Of a stretch of DNA of 64,000 bases, positions 25,415-33,648 are shown piece by piece. Made by a program: the position numbers and the translations under genes. The stretch is from Amaricoccus macauensis_A. GTDB taxonomy: Bacteria > Pseudomonadota > Alphaproteobacteria > Rhodobacterales > Rhodobacteraceae. Each line of letters starts with the position of its first letter. Position 1 is the first letter of the stretch. The notes below the pieces were generated by a model, which saw only the letters and a program-made list of their open reading frames with translations, did not search any database and had not been told where the DNA came from. Location of the stretch: positions 557,463-621,462 of the forward strand of contig NZ_JBNAFY010000003.1 of assembly GCF_049800915.1 (NCBI RefSeq). Direction: 5' to 3'.

Positions 25415-27424
25415 ATGGCATACATGTTTGCGCGGACGACTCTATCGATGGAACGACGGATTCCAATCTGGCACCGGCTCTTTGCGAGCCTGCGGGCACA
25501 TCCCAGCCCGCAGGACGTCGCGAGCGTCGCCGCGGATTCCCGGATCTCGGCCCTGATTACCTCCGCCAATGCCATACTCTTTGCTGCCGCCGGCTGGTCC
25601 AGCCTCGAACAGGGGTTCCTGATTTCCTGGCTCGTCCTGTGCCTCATGACGAATGTCTACATCGCCTACCGATCCGGAAGCGCAAAACCGAGCAGCAAGC
25701 CGCAGGTATCTCTCAGGACAGCACGGCTTCTGAGAATCTTCTCCTTCGTGATGGCGCTGCCCTGGTCGATTCTCGCTGTCGCAGTGATGGGCTTCGGCAC
25801 GCCTTTCGATCAGATCATGGGCCTCGTGATCTGCTCGGGCACGATGGCCGGGGCGACCTTCATCCTTCATCGCGCCACGGCCGCCTGCTCGACCTTCCTG
25901 CTGACGATCATGGGACCGCTTCTGGCAACCTGCCTGATTGTCGATCCCTACCACTACTGGCCACTGGTTCTCGCATCCACGATCTACACCTATGCCCTGT
26001 TCAGAGCCGCCGGAAAGGCTGCGGAGGTAGCGCGGCAACGAGATCAGTCGGTCAATGACAGCAAGCGCACGGTCGTCGAGCTTGAGACCGCCTACGAAAC
26101 GATTTCGAAGCTCGCCTTCTATGACATCAATACTGACCTCTTCAATCGCAAGGGTTTCGCGCAGGCGCTTGATGAAACCATGGCGGCCGTCGGGCAGCAG
26201 CTTCCGGGGATCACCCTGCTCATGCTCGACCTGGATCGTTTCAAGAACATCAACGATACGCTCGGCCACCATGCCGGGGATCGGCTCCTTGCCGTGGTGG
26301 CCGAGCGTCTCAGCGTAGAAATCGACAGTCGGGACACGCTTGCCCGGCTGGGTGGAGACGAATTCGCGATCATCGTGAGATCCACCTGCGATCCTGATGA
26401 GCTGACCAGGCTGGCACTGCGACTGGTTACGGCGGTCAATCGTCCTGCCCTGATCGGAAAGCACGAGGTCTATCCCGGCACCTCGATCGGTGGCGCGCGC
26501 TACCCCTTCGATGCGAGGGATAGCCACGAACTGTTGATGTATGCCGACATCTCGCTGAACCGCGCCAAGGAATCCGGCCGGGGCTGTTTTGTCCTCTTCG
26601 ACGAATCGATCCAGCTGGAGATCGAGCGGCGGAACTGGATCGAAACCGAGCTTAGAGCCGCAATGGACAGGGATCAGCTGCACATGGTCTACCAGCCGAA
26701 GGTGGACCTCGCGAGCGGCCAGATCGTGGGGGCGGAGGCCTTGGTGCGGTGGACACACCCGACCGACGGGCCCATGGACCCCGCCGAATTCCTCTCCATC
26801 GCCGCGGAGCGCGGGCTGATCGCAGGCATGACACGCAGCATTGCAGCCCGTATCGCGGCCGATCTTGAGGATTGGCAACGTCGGGGCATCACGTTTGGAA
26901 AGATCGCGATGAACCTTCACCCGCTCGATCTCAGGTCGCCCAACGAACTGCTGGGTTGCATCGACATCTTCGCGTCGGAGCATATCAGCCCCGACGATCT
27001 GATTCTCGAGATTACCGAAGGGGCCATCGTCGGTCGCGGAACGGATGGCACCCCGATGCTGCTCGATATGCTCAACGAGCGTGGCTTCGAGCTGTCACTC
27101 GATGATTTTGGTACCGGATTCGCTTCGCTTTCCTACCTGCTCAAGATGCCGGTGCGCGAAATCAAGGTCGACAGGGGCTTCATCCGGGGAATGCTGGTGA
27201 GCCAGGCGGATCGCGCCGTGATCGCCGCAGCGGTCGAGATCGCGAATGTCATGGATCTGCATGTGGTCGCGGAAGGCGTCGAGACCGGCGAGCAAGCCGC
27301 GGCCCTGCGCGCGCTCGGCGTACATTCGGGCCAAGGCTACCACTGGTCCGGTCCGCTCGAAAAAACGGACCTCGAAGCCCTCATCCGCCAGAGCCCGCCA
27401 AGCGAGGCGCGCGCCGGCGGTTGA
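25415..27424 (+). CDS. membrane GGDEF-EAL cyclic-di-GMP signalling protein
   Basis: The 669-residue protein has an N-terminal membrane part (about residues 45-200, five to six helices including LLRIFSFVMALPWSILAVAV), then a GGDEF domain (about 230-390) and an EAL domain (about 405-655). The GGDEF active-site motif is intact in LARLGGDEFAIIV, so diguanylate cyclase activity is possible. The EAL domain keeps GAEALVRWTHP, the NLHP substitute for the usual NLSP, LEITEGAIV, LDDFGTGFASLSYL and VVAEGVETGEQA, so phosphodiesterase residues are largely present. Net activity cannot be predicted. The start at 25415 has a weak leader; ATGs at 25424 and 25448 are alternatives. The AT-rich upstream region suggests special regulation. 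Confidence 0.9.
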   Translation: MAYMFARTTLSMERRIPIWHRLFASLRAHPSPQDVASVAADSRISALITSANAILFAAAGWSSLEQGFLISWLVLCLMTNVYIAYRSGSAKPSSKPQVSLRTARLLRIFSFVMALPWSILAVAVMGFGTPFDQIMGLVICSGTMAGATFILHRATAACSTFLLTIMGPLLATCLIVDPYHYWPLVLASTIYTYALFRAAGKAAEVARQRDQSVNDSKRTVVELETAYETISKLAFYDINTDLFNRKGFAQALDETMAAVGQQLPGITLLMLDLDRFKNINDTLGHHAGDRLLAVVAERLSVEIDSRDTLARLGGDEFAIIVRSTCDPDELTRLALRLVTAVNRPALIGKHEVYPGTSIGGARYPFDARDSHELLMYADISLNRAKESGRGCFVLFDESIQLEIERRNWIETELRAAMDRDQLHMVYQPKVDLASGQIVGAEALVRWTHPTDGPMDPAEFLSIAAERGLIAGMTRSIAARIAADLEDWQRRGITFGKIAMNLHPLDLRSPNELLGCIDIFASEHISPDDLILEITEGAIVGRGTDGTPMLLDMLNERGFELSLDDFGTGFASLSYLLKMPVREIKVDRGFIRGMLVSQADRAVIAAAVEIANVMDLHVVAEGVETGEQAAALRALGVHSGQGYHWSGPLEKTDLEALIRQSPPSEARAGG

Positions 27425-27448
27425 CCGAAGCCACCGGCGCCGCCGTGA

Positions 27449-28840
27449 TCAGTAGCGGTAGTGCTCGGGCTTGAACGGGCCTTCGGATTTCACGCCGATA
27501 TAGGCTGCCTGTTCGTCCGAAAGCTTGGAGAGCTTCACGCCGATCTTCTCGAGATGCAGCCGCGCGACCTTCTCGTCGAGATGCTTCGGCAGGACATAGA
27601 CCTTGTTCTCGTATTGATCGCCCTTGGTGAAGAGCTCGATCTGCGCCAGGGTCTGGTTGGTGAAGCTCGCCGACATGACGAAGGACGGGTGGCCAGTGGC
27701 GTTGCCGAGGTTCAGCAGACGCCCCTCGGAGAGCAGGATCATCCGGGTGCCGTCCCCGAAGGTGATCATGTCCACCTGGTCCTTGATGTTCGTCCACTTG
27801 TGGTTCTTGAGCGCGGCCACCTGGATCTCGTTGTCGAAGTGACCGATGTTTCCGACGATCGCCATGTCCTTCATGCTGCGCATGTGGTCGATGGTGATCA
27901 CGTCCTTGTTGCCGGTGGTGGTGATGAAGATGTCCGCCTTCGGGGCGGCGTCTTCCATCGTCACGACCTCGAAACCGTCCATCGCCGCCTGCAGCGCGCA
28001 GATCGGATCGACCTCCGTTACCTGCACGCGCGCACCGGCACCGCGAAGCGAGGCGGCTGACCCCTTGCCGACATCGCCATAGCCCAGCACAACCGCGGTC
28101 TTGCCTGCCATCATCGTGTCGGTCGCACGGCGGATGCCGTCGACGAGCGATTCCTTGCAGCCATACTTATTGTCGAATTTCGACTTGGTCACGCTGTCGT
28201 TCACGTTGATGGCCGGGAAGGGCAGCAGACCCTTTTCCATCAGGTGATAGAGACGATGCACACCGGTAGTCGTCTCCTCCGACACACCGCGAATCTTGCT
28301 GCGCTGCTCGGTGAACCAGCCCGGGCTCTCCGCCATGCGCTTCTTGATCTGGGCGAAGAAGTAGATCTCCTCCTCGGAGCCCGGATTCTCGATCAGATCC
28401 GTCTCGCCTTCCTCCACCCGCGCACCGGTGAGGATATACATCGTCGCATCCCCGCCATCGTCGAGGATCATGTTGGCGCCATCGGGGAACTGGAAGATCT
28501 TGTCCGTGTAGGACCAGTATTCCTCGAGGGTCTCGCCCTTGACTGCGAAAACCGGAATGCCGGAGGCGGCAATCGCGGCCGCCGCGTGATCCTGGGTGGA
28601 GAAGATGTTGCAGGACGCCCAGCGAATGTCCGCGCCAAGTGCCTTCAGCGTCTCGATCAGCACGGCCGTCTGGATCGTCATGTGCAGCGATCCGGCGATG
28701 CGTGCGCCCTTCAGAGGCCTCATTTCCCCGAATTCCGCGCGGAGCGCCATCAGCCCCGGCATCTCCGTTTCTGCAATATCGAGCTCCTTGCGGCCGAAAT
28801 CGGCCAGAGAGATATCCTTGACGATGTAGTCCTGGCTCAT
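27449..28840 (-). CDS. ahcY: S-adenosylhomocysteinase
   Basis: The 463-residue NAD-dependent enzyme splits S-adenosylhomocysteine into adenosine and homocysteine, closing the activated methyl cycle. It opens with DYIVKDISLADFGRKELDIAE. Family motifs are HMTIQTAVLIETLKALGADIRWASCNIFS-type segment around residue 52-80, NVNDSVTKSKFDNKYGCKES near 220 with the catalytic Lys/Asp/Cys, and the Rossmann loop VLGYGDVGKGSAASLRG near 250. It ends FKPEHYRY, the invariant C-terminal Lys-Tyr region. GGAG lies eight bases before the ATG. The 128-base spacer to the divergent glycosyltransferase gene shows no SAH riboswitch that I can recognise. Confidence 0.97.
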   Translation of the reverse strand: MSQDYIVKDISLADFGRKELDIAETEMPGLMALRAEFGEMRPLKGARIAGSLHMTIQTAVLIETLKALGADIRWASCNIFSTQDHAAAAIAASGIPVFAVKGETLEEYWSYTDKIFQFPDGANMILDDGGDATMYILTGARVEEGETDLIENPGSEEEIYFFAQIKKRMAESPGWFTEQRSKIRGVSEETTTGVHRLYHLMEKGLLPFPAINVNDSVTKSKFDNKYGCKESLVDGIRRATDTMMAGKTAVVLGYGDVGKGSAASLRGAGARVQVTEVDPICALQAAMDGFEVVTMEDAAPKADIFITTTGNKDVITIDHMRSMKDMAIVGNIGHFDNEIQVAALKNHKWTNIKDQVDMITFGDGTRMILLSEGRLLNLGNATGHPSFVMSASFTNQTLAQIELFTKGDQYENKVYVLPKHLDEKVARLHLEKIGVKLSKLSDEQAAYIGVKSEGPFKPEHYRY

Positions 28841-28968
28841 GAAACGCTCCGTTTCCCGATTTCCGTTCTTCTCCCGTGGGCAAGTAGCAGCCCCCGCCTA
28901 CCTCGACAACCGCCGCCCGGTTCATTAGCAGGTGAGAGGGATGCCAATGCCCCGGGATCCGACCGATC

Positions 28969-29931
28969 ATGACCCCAAGCCTGTCAGCCTCCGGCCCCGC
29001 ACAGCACAACAAGGCTGTCGTCTTCGCCTGTGATTCGAACTACGCCCCGTTCGCGCTCTTTGCCGCCGAACAGATCGCCCGCCTTCACCCGGATCGCGAT
29101 TTCGACATCTGCCTCTGCGCCATGGGAGAGGACCTCACCCCCGTCGAAAGTCTCGCGCGCCACGGGTTCCGCTACTGCCGGATCGGTGCCGAGGGCATGT
29201 TCACCGGCCTCAATCTCGATGCCCGCCGCACGGAGGCCGCCTATCTCCGGCTTGCCCTGCCGGGCACTTTCGCAGCGGACTATCGGCGTCTCCTCTATCT
29301 TGATTCGGACGTGTTCGTGGAGCGCGGCGGCTTCTCCCGCCTGATGGACCTCGACCTCGGCGGCAAGGCCGTCGCCGCCGTGCGCGACAACACTCAATGG
29401 CGCACGCCGAACCGCCGGCCCGAACAGTTTCGCAGGCTCGGCCTGCCAACGGCGCGCTATTTCAACAGCGGCCTGCTGCTGATTGACGTCGCGGGCTTCA
29501 ACGCGGGCGGCGTCCTGCAGCGCTGCCTCGATTTTGCCCAGGCACATGATGGCCGGATGATCGGCCACGACCAGAACCTCCTCAACTGCGTCCTGCAGGG
29601 CGACTGGGCCGAACTGCACCCGGTCTGGAACTGGCAGTATACCCGCGCCACCATGCTCTTCGAAGCACTGGAGGGAGCGCGAATCATCCATTTCATCGGC
29701 GCGAAAAAGCCTTGGAAACACGCAAGCGGCGCGCTGCCGCTGAAGTTCCGCCGCGCCTATCGCGCTTTCTTTGCCGCGCATTTTCCGGATGCGCCGCAGA
29801 TCGGCCCCGACGGGCTGCGACCGCATCAGAACCGGGCCTACCTCAGAAGCCTCCTCTACCGGCATGTCGTCGCGGCGGGCAGCTTCACGAAATACCTGGA
29901 CCGGTTCGAAGACGAATGGTCGGTCCTCTAG
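28969..29931 (+). CDS. family 8 glycosyltransferase
   Basis: The 320-residue protein is a GT8 (LgtC/GatL-type) retaining glycosyltransferase. The N-terminal Rossmann-like region starts VVFACDSNYAPFALF, and the metal-binding DxD motif is in RRLLYLDSDVFVERGG (about residue 107). YFNSGLLLIDV near 165 and HDQNLLNCVLQGDW near 203 are family motifs; IIHFIGAKKPWKHA near 243 holds the second metal/nucleotide-sugar His. Such enzymes extend lipopolysaccharide or capsular sugars using UDP-galactose or UDP-glucose; the acceptor here is unknown. It stands between ahcY (divergent) and an HD hydrolase gene on the same strand. Confidence 0.88.
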   Translation: MTPSLSASGPAQHNKAVVFACDSNYAPFALFAAEQIARLHPDRDFDICLCAMGEDLTPVESLARHGFRYCRIGAEGMFTGLNLDARRTEAAYLRLALPGTFAADYRRLLYLDSDVFVERGGFSRLMDLDLGGKAVAAVRDNTQWRTPNRRPEQFRRLGLPTARYFNSGLLLIDVAGFNAGGVLQRCLDFAQAHDGRMIGHDQNLLNCVLQGDWAELHPVWNWQYTRATMLFEALEGARIIHFIGAKKPWKHASGALPLKFRRAYRAFFAAHFPDAPQIGPDGLRPHQNRAYLRSLLYRHVVAAGSFTKYLDRFEDEWSVL

Positions 29932-29959
29932 ACGCGGAATTTGGACAGGAGTGGCGGAA

Positions 29960-30562
29960 ATGGGAAAGGCACGGGCCTGGCAACGGATGCTTTCGGGGCG
30001 CAGGCTGGATCTCCTCGAACCGTCGCCGCTTGATATCGAGATCGAGGACATTGCGCACGGGCTTGCCTTCGTGGCGCGCTGGAACGGCCAGACCTTGGGC
30101 GAATACCCCTATTCGGTCGCCGAGCATTCGCTTCTCGTCGAACGGATCTTTTCGGCTCTCAACCCGAGAGCCACGGCCTGCTGGAAACTGGCCGCCCTTC
30201 TTCATGACGCACCCGAATACGTCATCGGGGACATGATCTCTCCGGTGAAATCGGCCATCGGCGCGAACTATGCCACGCTCGACGCGAGGCTTTCCGCGGC
30301 CGTCCACCTGCGCTTTGGCCTGCCCGCGACCCTTCCGAGAAACGTGAAATCCCAGATCAAGCAGGCCGACAAGACCTCCGCCTGGCTCGAGGCCACCCGG
30401 ATCGCCGGGTTTTCCGAAGGCGAGGCCGACCGCCTCTTCGGCGTGCCGAAGGCCGCAAGCGAAGAGGTCCTGACGTTGCAACTCCGGCCACCATCGGAAG
30501 CAAAACGCGACTTTCTGGCGCGCCACGAGGCCCTTCTTGCCGAATTCGAGGCGAGCAGATGA
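29960..30562 (+). CDS. HD-domain hydrolase (YfbR-like nucleotidase)
   Basis: The 200-residue protein has the HD phosphohydrolase fold of the YfbR/5'-deoxynucleotidase type. Metal ligands are visible in YSVAEHSLLVERIF (His), WKLAALLHDAPEYVIGD (His-Asp) and IKQADKTSAWLEATRI (Asp). PVKSAIGANY after the HD motif is typical. The likely activity is removal of phosphate from nucleoside monophosphates, but the substrate is not certain. AGGAG stands about eight bases before the ATG at 29960. The frame is open upstream to 29771, but that part overlaps the glycosyltransferase gene. Confidence 0.88.
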   Translation: MGKARAWQRMLSGRRLDLLEPSPLDIEIEDIAHGLAFVARWNGQTLGEYPYSVAEHSLLVERIFSALNPRATACWKLAALLHDAPEYVIGDMISPVKSAIGANYATLDARLSAAVHLRFGLPATLPRNVKSQIKQADKTSAWLEATRIAGFSEGEADRLFGVPKAASEEVLTLQLRPPSEAKRDFLARHEALLAEFEASR

Positions 30563-30740
30563 GGCAATCACCTGCCCCCGGCGTCCGGCAAGGTTCGCAA
30601 TTTCCCCTCCTCCAACTGCCGTTCTCGGGTCCGATTCACGCATTGCGCTTGACGCCCTACCGGCGCTACACCACCTAAAATCGCGGGAATAGCTGACCGG
30701 CGCAGGCATCTGCCGATATCGGACGCGAAAAGGGAGCCCC

Positions 30741-31646
30741 ATGGAACTGAATCTCAAAGCCCCAAAAAACGCCGATCTGATCAAGGACGGTTCGGAAGCA
30801 ACCTTCATGTCCGATGTGATCGAGGCTTCACGCGAAGTCCCGGTGATCGTCGATTTCTGGGCAACCTGGTGCGGCCCCTGCAAGACGCTCGGCCCCGTCC
30901 TCGAACAGGCGGTCCTCGAGGCCAAAGGCAAGGTCAAGCTCGTGAAGGTCGATGTGGACCAGAACCAGCGCATCGCGGCCCAGCTTCAGGTACAGTCGAT
31001 CCCGGCGGTCTTCGCTTTCGTGAACGGTCAGCCCGTTGATGGTTTCATGGGCGCGCAGCAGCCCTCGCAGATCAAGGCTTTCATCGACAGGCTGATTGAC
31101 GCAAGCGGCGGAAACGCCGGGCTCGAAGAGGCCATTGCCGCCGCCGAGGAAATGCTGGCCGAGGGCGCAATCGTCGATGCTGTGCAGACCTTCGCCGCCA
31201 TTCTCGGCGAGGATCAGGGCAATGTTGCCGCTCTTTCCGGGCTGGCGCGGTCCTACATCGCGGCAGGCGACCTCCAGAAAGCCCGCGAGGTGCTCGACCT
31301 CGCACCGGCCGACAAGGCCAATGATCCGGCCATCACCGGCGTCAGGGCACAGATCGAACTCGCCGAGGCCAGCGCCGGTGCCGCGAACGAAGAGGACGCC
31401 CTGCGTCAGGCACTCGAGGCCGACCCGAACGACCACCAGGCCCGGTTCGACCTCGCCCTGGCGCTTGTCGCGAAGTCGGATCACGAGGGAGCCATCGACG
31501 CGCTTCTCGAACTCTTCCGCCGCGACCGCGAATGGAATGATGCCGCCGCCAAGGAACAGCTCTTCAAGATCTTCGATTCGCTGGGTCCGAAGAGCGAAGT
31601 CGGCCAGAAGGGCCGTCGGCGTCTTTCCTCCATGATCTTCGCCTGA
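30741..31646 (+). CDS. thioredoxin-TPR protein, CnoX (YbbN) type
   Basis: The 301-residue protein has an N-terminal thioredoxin domain (about 20-130) with an intact WATWCGPCKTLGP active site and the SIPAVFAF cis-proline loop. A C-terminal region of TPR-like helices follows (about 135-295), including NVAALSGLARSYIAAGDLQKA and DHQARFDLALALVAKSD. This is the architecture of CnoX/YbbN, a chaperedoxin that protects client proteins from oxidation and passes them to GroEL. The intact CGPC differs from E. coli CnoX, whose motif is SQHC, so redox activity is likely. It begins a cluster with the Lon-N and Trm112 genes, an order common in Rhodobacterales. Confidence 0.93.
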   Translation: MELNLKAPKNADLIKDGSEATFMSDVIEASREVPVIVDFWATWCGPCKTLGPVLEQAVLEAKGKVKLVKVDVDQNQRIAAQLQVQSIPAVFAFVNGQPVDGFMGAQQPSQIKAFIDRLIDASGGNAGLEEAIAAAEEMLAEGAIVDAVQTFAAILGEDQGNVAALSGLARSYIAAGDLQKAREVLDLAPADKANDPAITGVRAQIELAEASAGAANEEDALRQALEADPNDHQARFDLALALVAKSDHEGAIDALLELFRRDREWNDAAAKEQLFKIFDSLGPKSEVGQKGRRRLSSMIFA

Positions 31647-31664
31647 CCCGGTCGGGGCAGGATC

Positions 31665-32321
31665 ATGGTCCAGAAATTCAGCCTTGCCGACCTGCCGGAG
31701 ACCATTCCGGTATTTCCGCTGCCCGGCGCGTTGCTTCTGCCGCGTGCCCGGCTCCCGCTCAACATCTTCGAGCCGCGCTACCTCGCCATGCTCGAGGACA
31801 CCTTCAAGACTCAGCACCGCCTGATCGGCATGGTCCAGCCCGTGCCGGGCCCGGAAGATCGGGAGCAGGATCGCCTGCACCAGATCGGCTGCGCCGGCCG
31901 CGTCACGGCGATGCAGGAAACCGAGGACGGCCGCTACCTCGTCACGCTTCAGGGAATCAGCCGCTTCCGGATACTTCAACAGGAGGACGGGTTCTCGCCC
32001 TATCTCCGCGCCCGCGTGTCCTGGTCGCCCTTCGAGCGCGATCTCGGTCGCGAGGAAGTGGACGAGAGCTTCGACCGCACGGCCTTTCTCAAGGTGCTCG
32101 CCCGTTATTTCGACACCGCGCAGCTTTCCTCCGACTGGGACAGCATGAAGGAGGCCGACGAGGAACTGCTCGTCAACTCGCTCTCCATCCTCTGCCCCTT
32201 CGATCCGGAGGAAAAGCAGGCACTGCTCGAAGCCCCGACCCTGACCAACCGCCGCGAGACGCTGGTCACACTCATGGAGTTCGCCCTCTGCGGCGGCAAT
32301 GATGAAGGCACGGTGCAATGA
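31665..32321 (+). CDS. Lon N-terminal-domain protein (LON substrate-binding domain)
   Basis: The 218-residue protein consists of a PUA-like Lon N-terminal domain without the ATPase or protease parts. IPVFPLPGALLLPRARLPLNIFEPRYLAML near residue 14-43 is the domain signature, and GCAGRVTAMQETEDGRYLVTLQGISRFRI-type sequence follows near 75-105. In Lon the domain binds substrates; the stand-alone forms have no established function. It lies 18 bases after the thioredoxin gene, and its stop overlaps the start of the next gene (ATGA), so the three are likely one operon. Confidence 0.9.
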   Translation: MVQKFSLADLPETIPVFPLPGALLLPRARLPLNIFEPRYLAMLEDTFKTQHRLIGMVQPVPGPEDREQDRLHQIGCAGRVTAMQETEDGRYLVTLQGISRFRILQQEDGFSPYLRARVSWSPFERDLGREEVDESFDRTAFLKVLARYFDTAQLSSDWDSMKEADEELLVNSLSILCPFDPEEKQALLEAPTLTNRRETLVTLMEFALCGGNDEGTVQ

Positions 32322-32548
32322 CGCCTGAGGAGCCCGCCAACACCACGATCGAGGAAAAACCGGACAGCCGGCCGGCCCAGATTGACCGCAAACTGCTGGA
32401 AGTCCTGGTCTGTCCGGTGACGCGCGGACCGCTGACCTTCGACCCGAAGCGCAACGAACTGGTCTCGAAGGCAGCCAACCTCGCCTATCCCATTCACAAC
32501 GGCATTCCGGTCATGCTGGTGGATGAAGCCCGGAAGCTCGAGGACTGA
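32318..32548 (+). CDS. Trm112-like protein
   Basis: The 76-residue protein matches the Trm112/YcaR family. The core is DRKLLEVLVCPVTRGPLTFD, then ELVSKAANLAYPIHNGIPVML at the C-terminus, both family hallmarks. Eukaryotic Trm112 activates methyltransferases, and bacterial YcaR-like proteins are small partners of unknown targets. Only one of the two usual CPxC-type cysteines is kept (VCPV), so zinc binding is unlikely. The start overlaps the preceding stop by four bases. A 25-residue acidic N-terminal extension is present. Confidence 0.93.
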   Translation: MTPEEPANTTIEEKPDSRPAQIDRKLLEVLVCPVTRGPLTFDPKRNELVSKAANLAYPIHNGIPVMLVDEARKLED

Positions 32549-32553
32549 AGCGG

Positions 32554-33012
32554 TTGAGCGGGCGCGACGAGATCCGCCCCGGCGAACTGGCCGTAGCGCT
32601 GCCGGGCGGCGAGGACGCCACCCTCCATTTCATCGGCCGCATCCGTACGCCATGGGCCCGCCGCGAGGACTGCCCGCGCCAGGGCAGTCCGGACGGCCCG
32701 GAGTGCCGTATCGAAGTCTTCGCGCCCTGGGTTCCGGCTCTTCTCGGCATTGAGAAGCACGAGCGGCTCGACATCCTCTACTGGCTCGATGATGCCCGCC
32801 GCGATCTTGTCCTCCAGTCGCCCCGCAGAAACGGCGAACCGAGGGGAACCTTCGCGCTTCGCTCCCCGGTGCGGCCCAATCCGATCGGTCTCTCACGCGT
32901 GGATCTGGTGCGGGTCGAGGGCCCCGCGCTTATCGTTCGCGGCCTCGATTGCCGCGACGGCACGCCACTGGTAGATGTGAAACCCAACCGCTGCCACCAT
33001 TCCCCCGCCTGA
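32554..33012 (+). CDS. TrmO-type tRNA methyltransferase (TsaA/UPF0066 family)
   Basis: The 152-residue protein belongs to the UPF0066/TrmO family, which N6-methylates t6A37 in threonine tRNAs. Motifs seen are FIGRIRTPWARREDCPRQG, IEVFAPWVPALLGIEKHERL and APRRNGEPRGTFALRSPVRP-like sequence (SPRRNGEPRGTFALRSPVRP) followed by NPIGLSRVDLVRVEG and a final VDVKP. The beta-barrel fold and Asn-Pro-Ile-Gly are conserved. No ATG is near; TTG at 32554 is the likely start, six bases after the trm112 stop, with only a weak ribosome site. Start confidence is moderate. Confidence 0.85.
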   Translation: MSGRDEIRPGELAVALPGGEDATLHFIGRIRTPWARREDCPRQGSPDGPECRIEVFAPWVPALLGIEKHERLDILYWLDDARRDLVLQSPRRNGEPRGTFALRSPVRPNPIGLSRVDLVRVEGPALIVRGLDCRDGTPLVDVKPNRCHHSPA

Positions 33013-33025
33013 AGCAGGGAAGGCC

Positions 33026-33616
33026 TCAGCTCGTCGGCAGATCCGTGAGATATCCGATGATCGCCCGCGCGCTCTCGCTGGTCCAGTCCGCCCCGCCCAT
33101 GAGCCGACCGATCTCCATGCCTTCGCGATTGACCAGGACCGTGACCGGCAGACCCGGCACCCGCATCTCGCCCGCGAGCTTGCTCTTGGGGTCGAGATAG
33201 GTCGTCAGCGCCACGATCCCGACCTCGTCGTTGAACTCGTGGATAGCCTGCGGCGCGTTGCGCCCGGTCGCGATGGCGATCACTTCGAAATCCGGCCCCG
33301 AAAGCTCCGCCTCGAGCTGGTCGAGCGAAGGCTTCTCGGTGCGGCAGGGCGCGCACCACGTGGCCCAGAAGTTCACCAGTCGCACCCGACCGTTCCAGTC
33401 AGTGATCACATGGCTCTCGCCGTCGAAATCGGTGAACTCGGCCGCGCCCACCGCCACCGGCTCCTCATGGATCACCAGTTTGCGCATGTCGCCCGCCCGC
33501 AGTGCCGAAATCTCGTCCCGCTGCTCGGAGGTGAGCGTCTGGGCAAGGCCGGGGTTTGCGAAGACGGCCAGTGCGGTATAGAGCAAGGCGCTAGCGAAGA
33601 CAGACAGGCGCTTCAT
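33026..33616 (-). CDS. TlpA-type periplasmic disulfide reductase
   Basis: The 196-residue protein begins MKRLSVFASALLYTALAVFA, a signal peptide with cleavage probably after GLAQ. The mature thioredoxin domain has the WATWCAPCRTEKPSLDQL active site near residue 85 and PGLPVTVLVNREG with the cis-proline near 150. TlpA/ResA/CcmG relatives reduce apocytochrome c or copper chaperones in the periplasm; no cytochrome c maturation gene is adjacent, so the client is unknown. I chose the ATG at 33616 since the signal peptide begins there. It is divergent from argH with a 32-base gap, a conserved pair in this order. Confidence 0.92.
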   Translation of the reverse strand: MKRLSVFASALLYTALAVFANPGLAQTLTSEQRDEISALRAGDMRKLVIHEEPVAVGAAEFTDFDGESHVITDWNGRVRLVNFWATWCAPCRTEKPSLDQLEAELSGPDFEVIAIATGRNAPQAIHEFNDEVGIVALTTYLDPKSKLAGEMRVPGLPVTVLVNREGMEIGRLMGGADWTSESARAIIGYLTDLPTS

Positions 33617-33648
33617 CCGATATTCCCGATATTCCGACGGCGGATCCA

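Noticed and set aside
28841..28968. Possible SAH or SAM/SAH riboswitch upstream of ahcY
   Set aside because: I could not find the conserved core bases or pseudoknot in this 128-base spacer; the GC-rich stretches only form ordinary hairpins.
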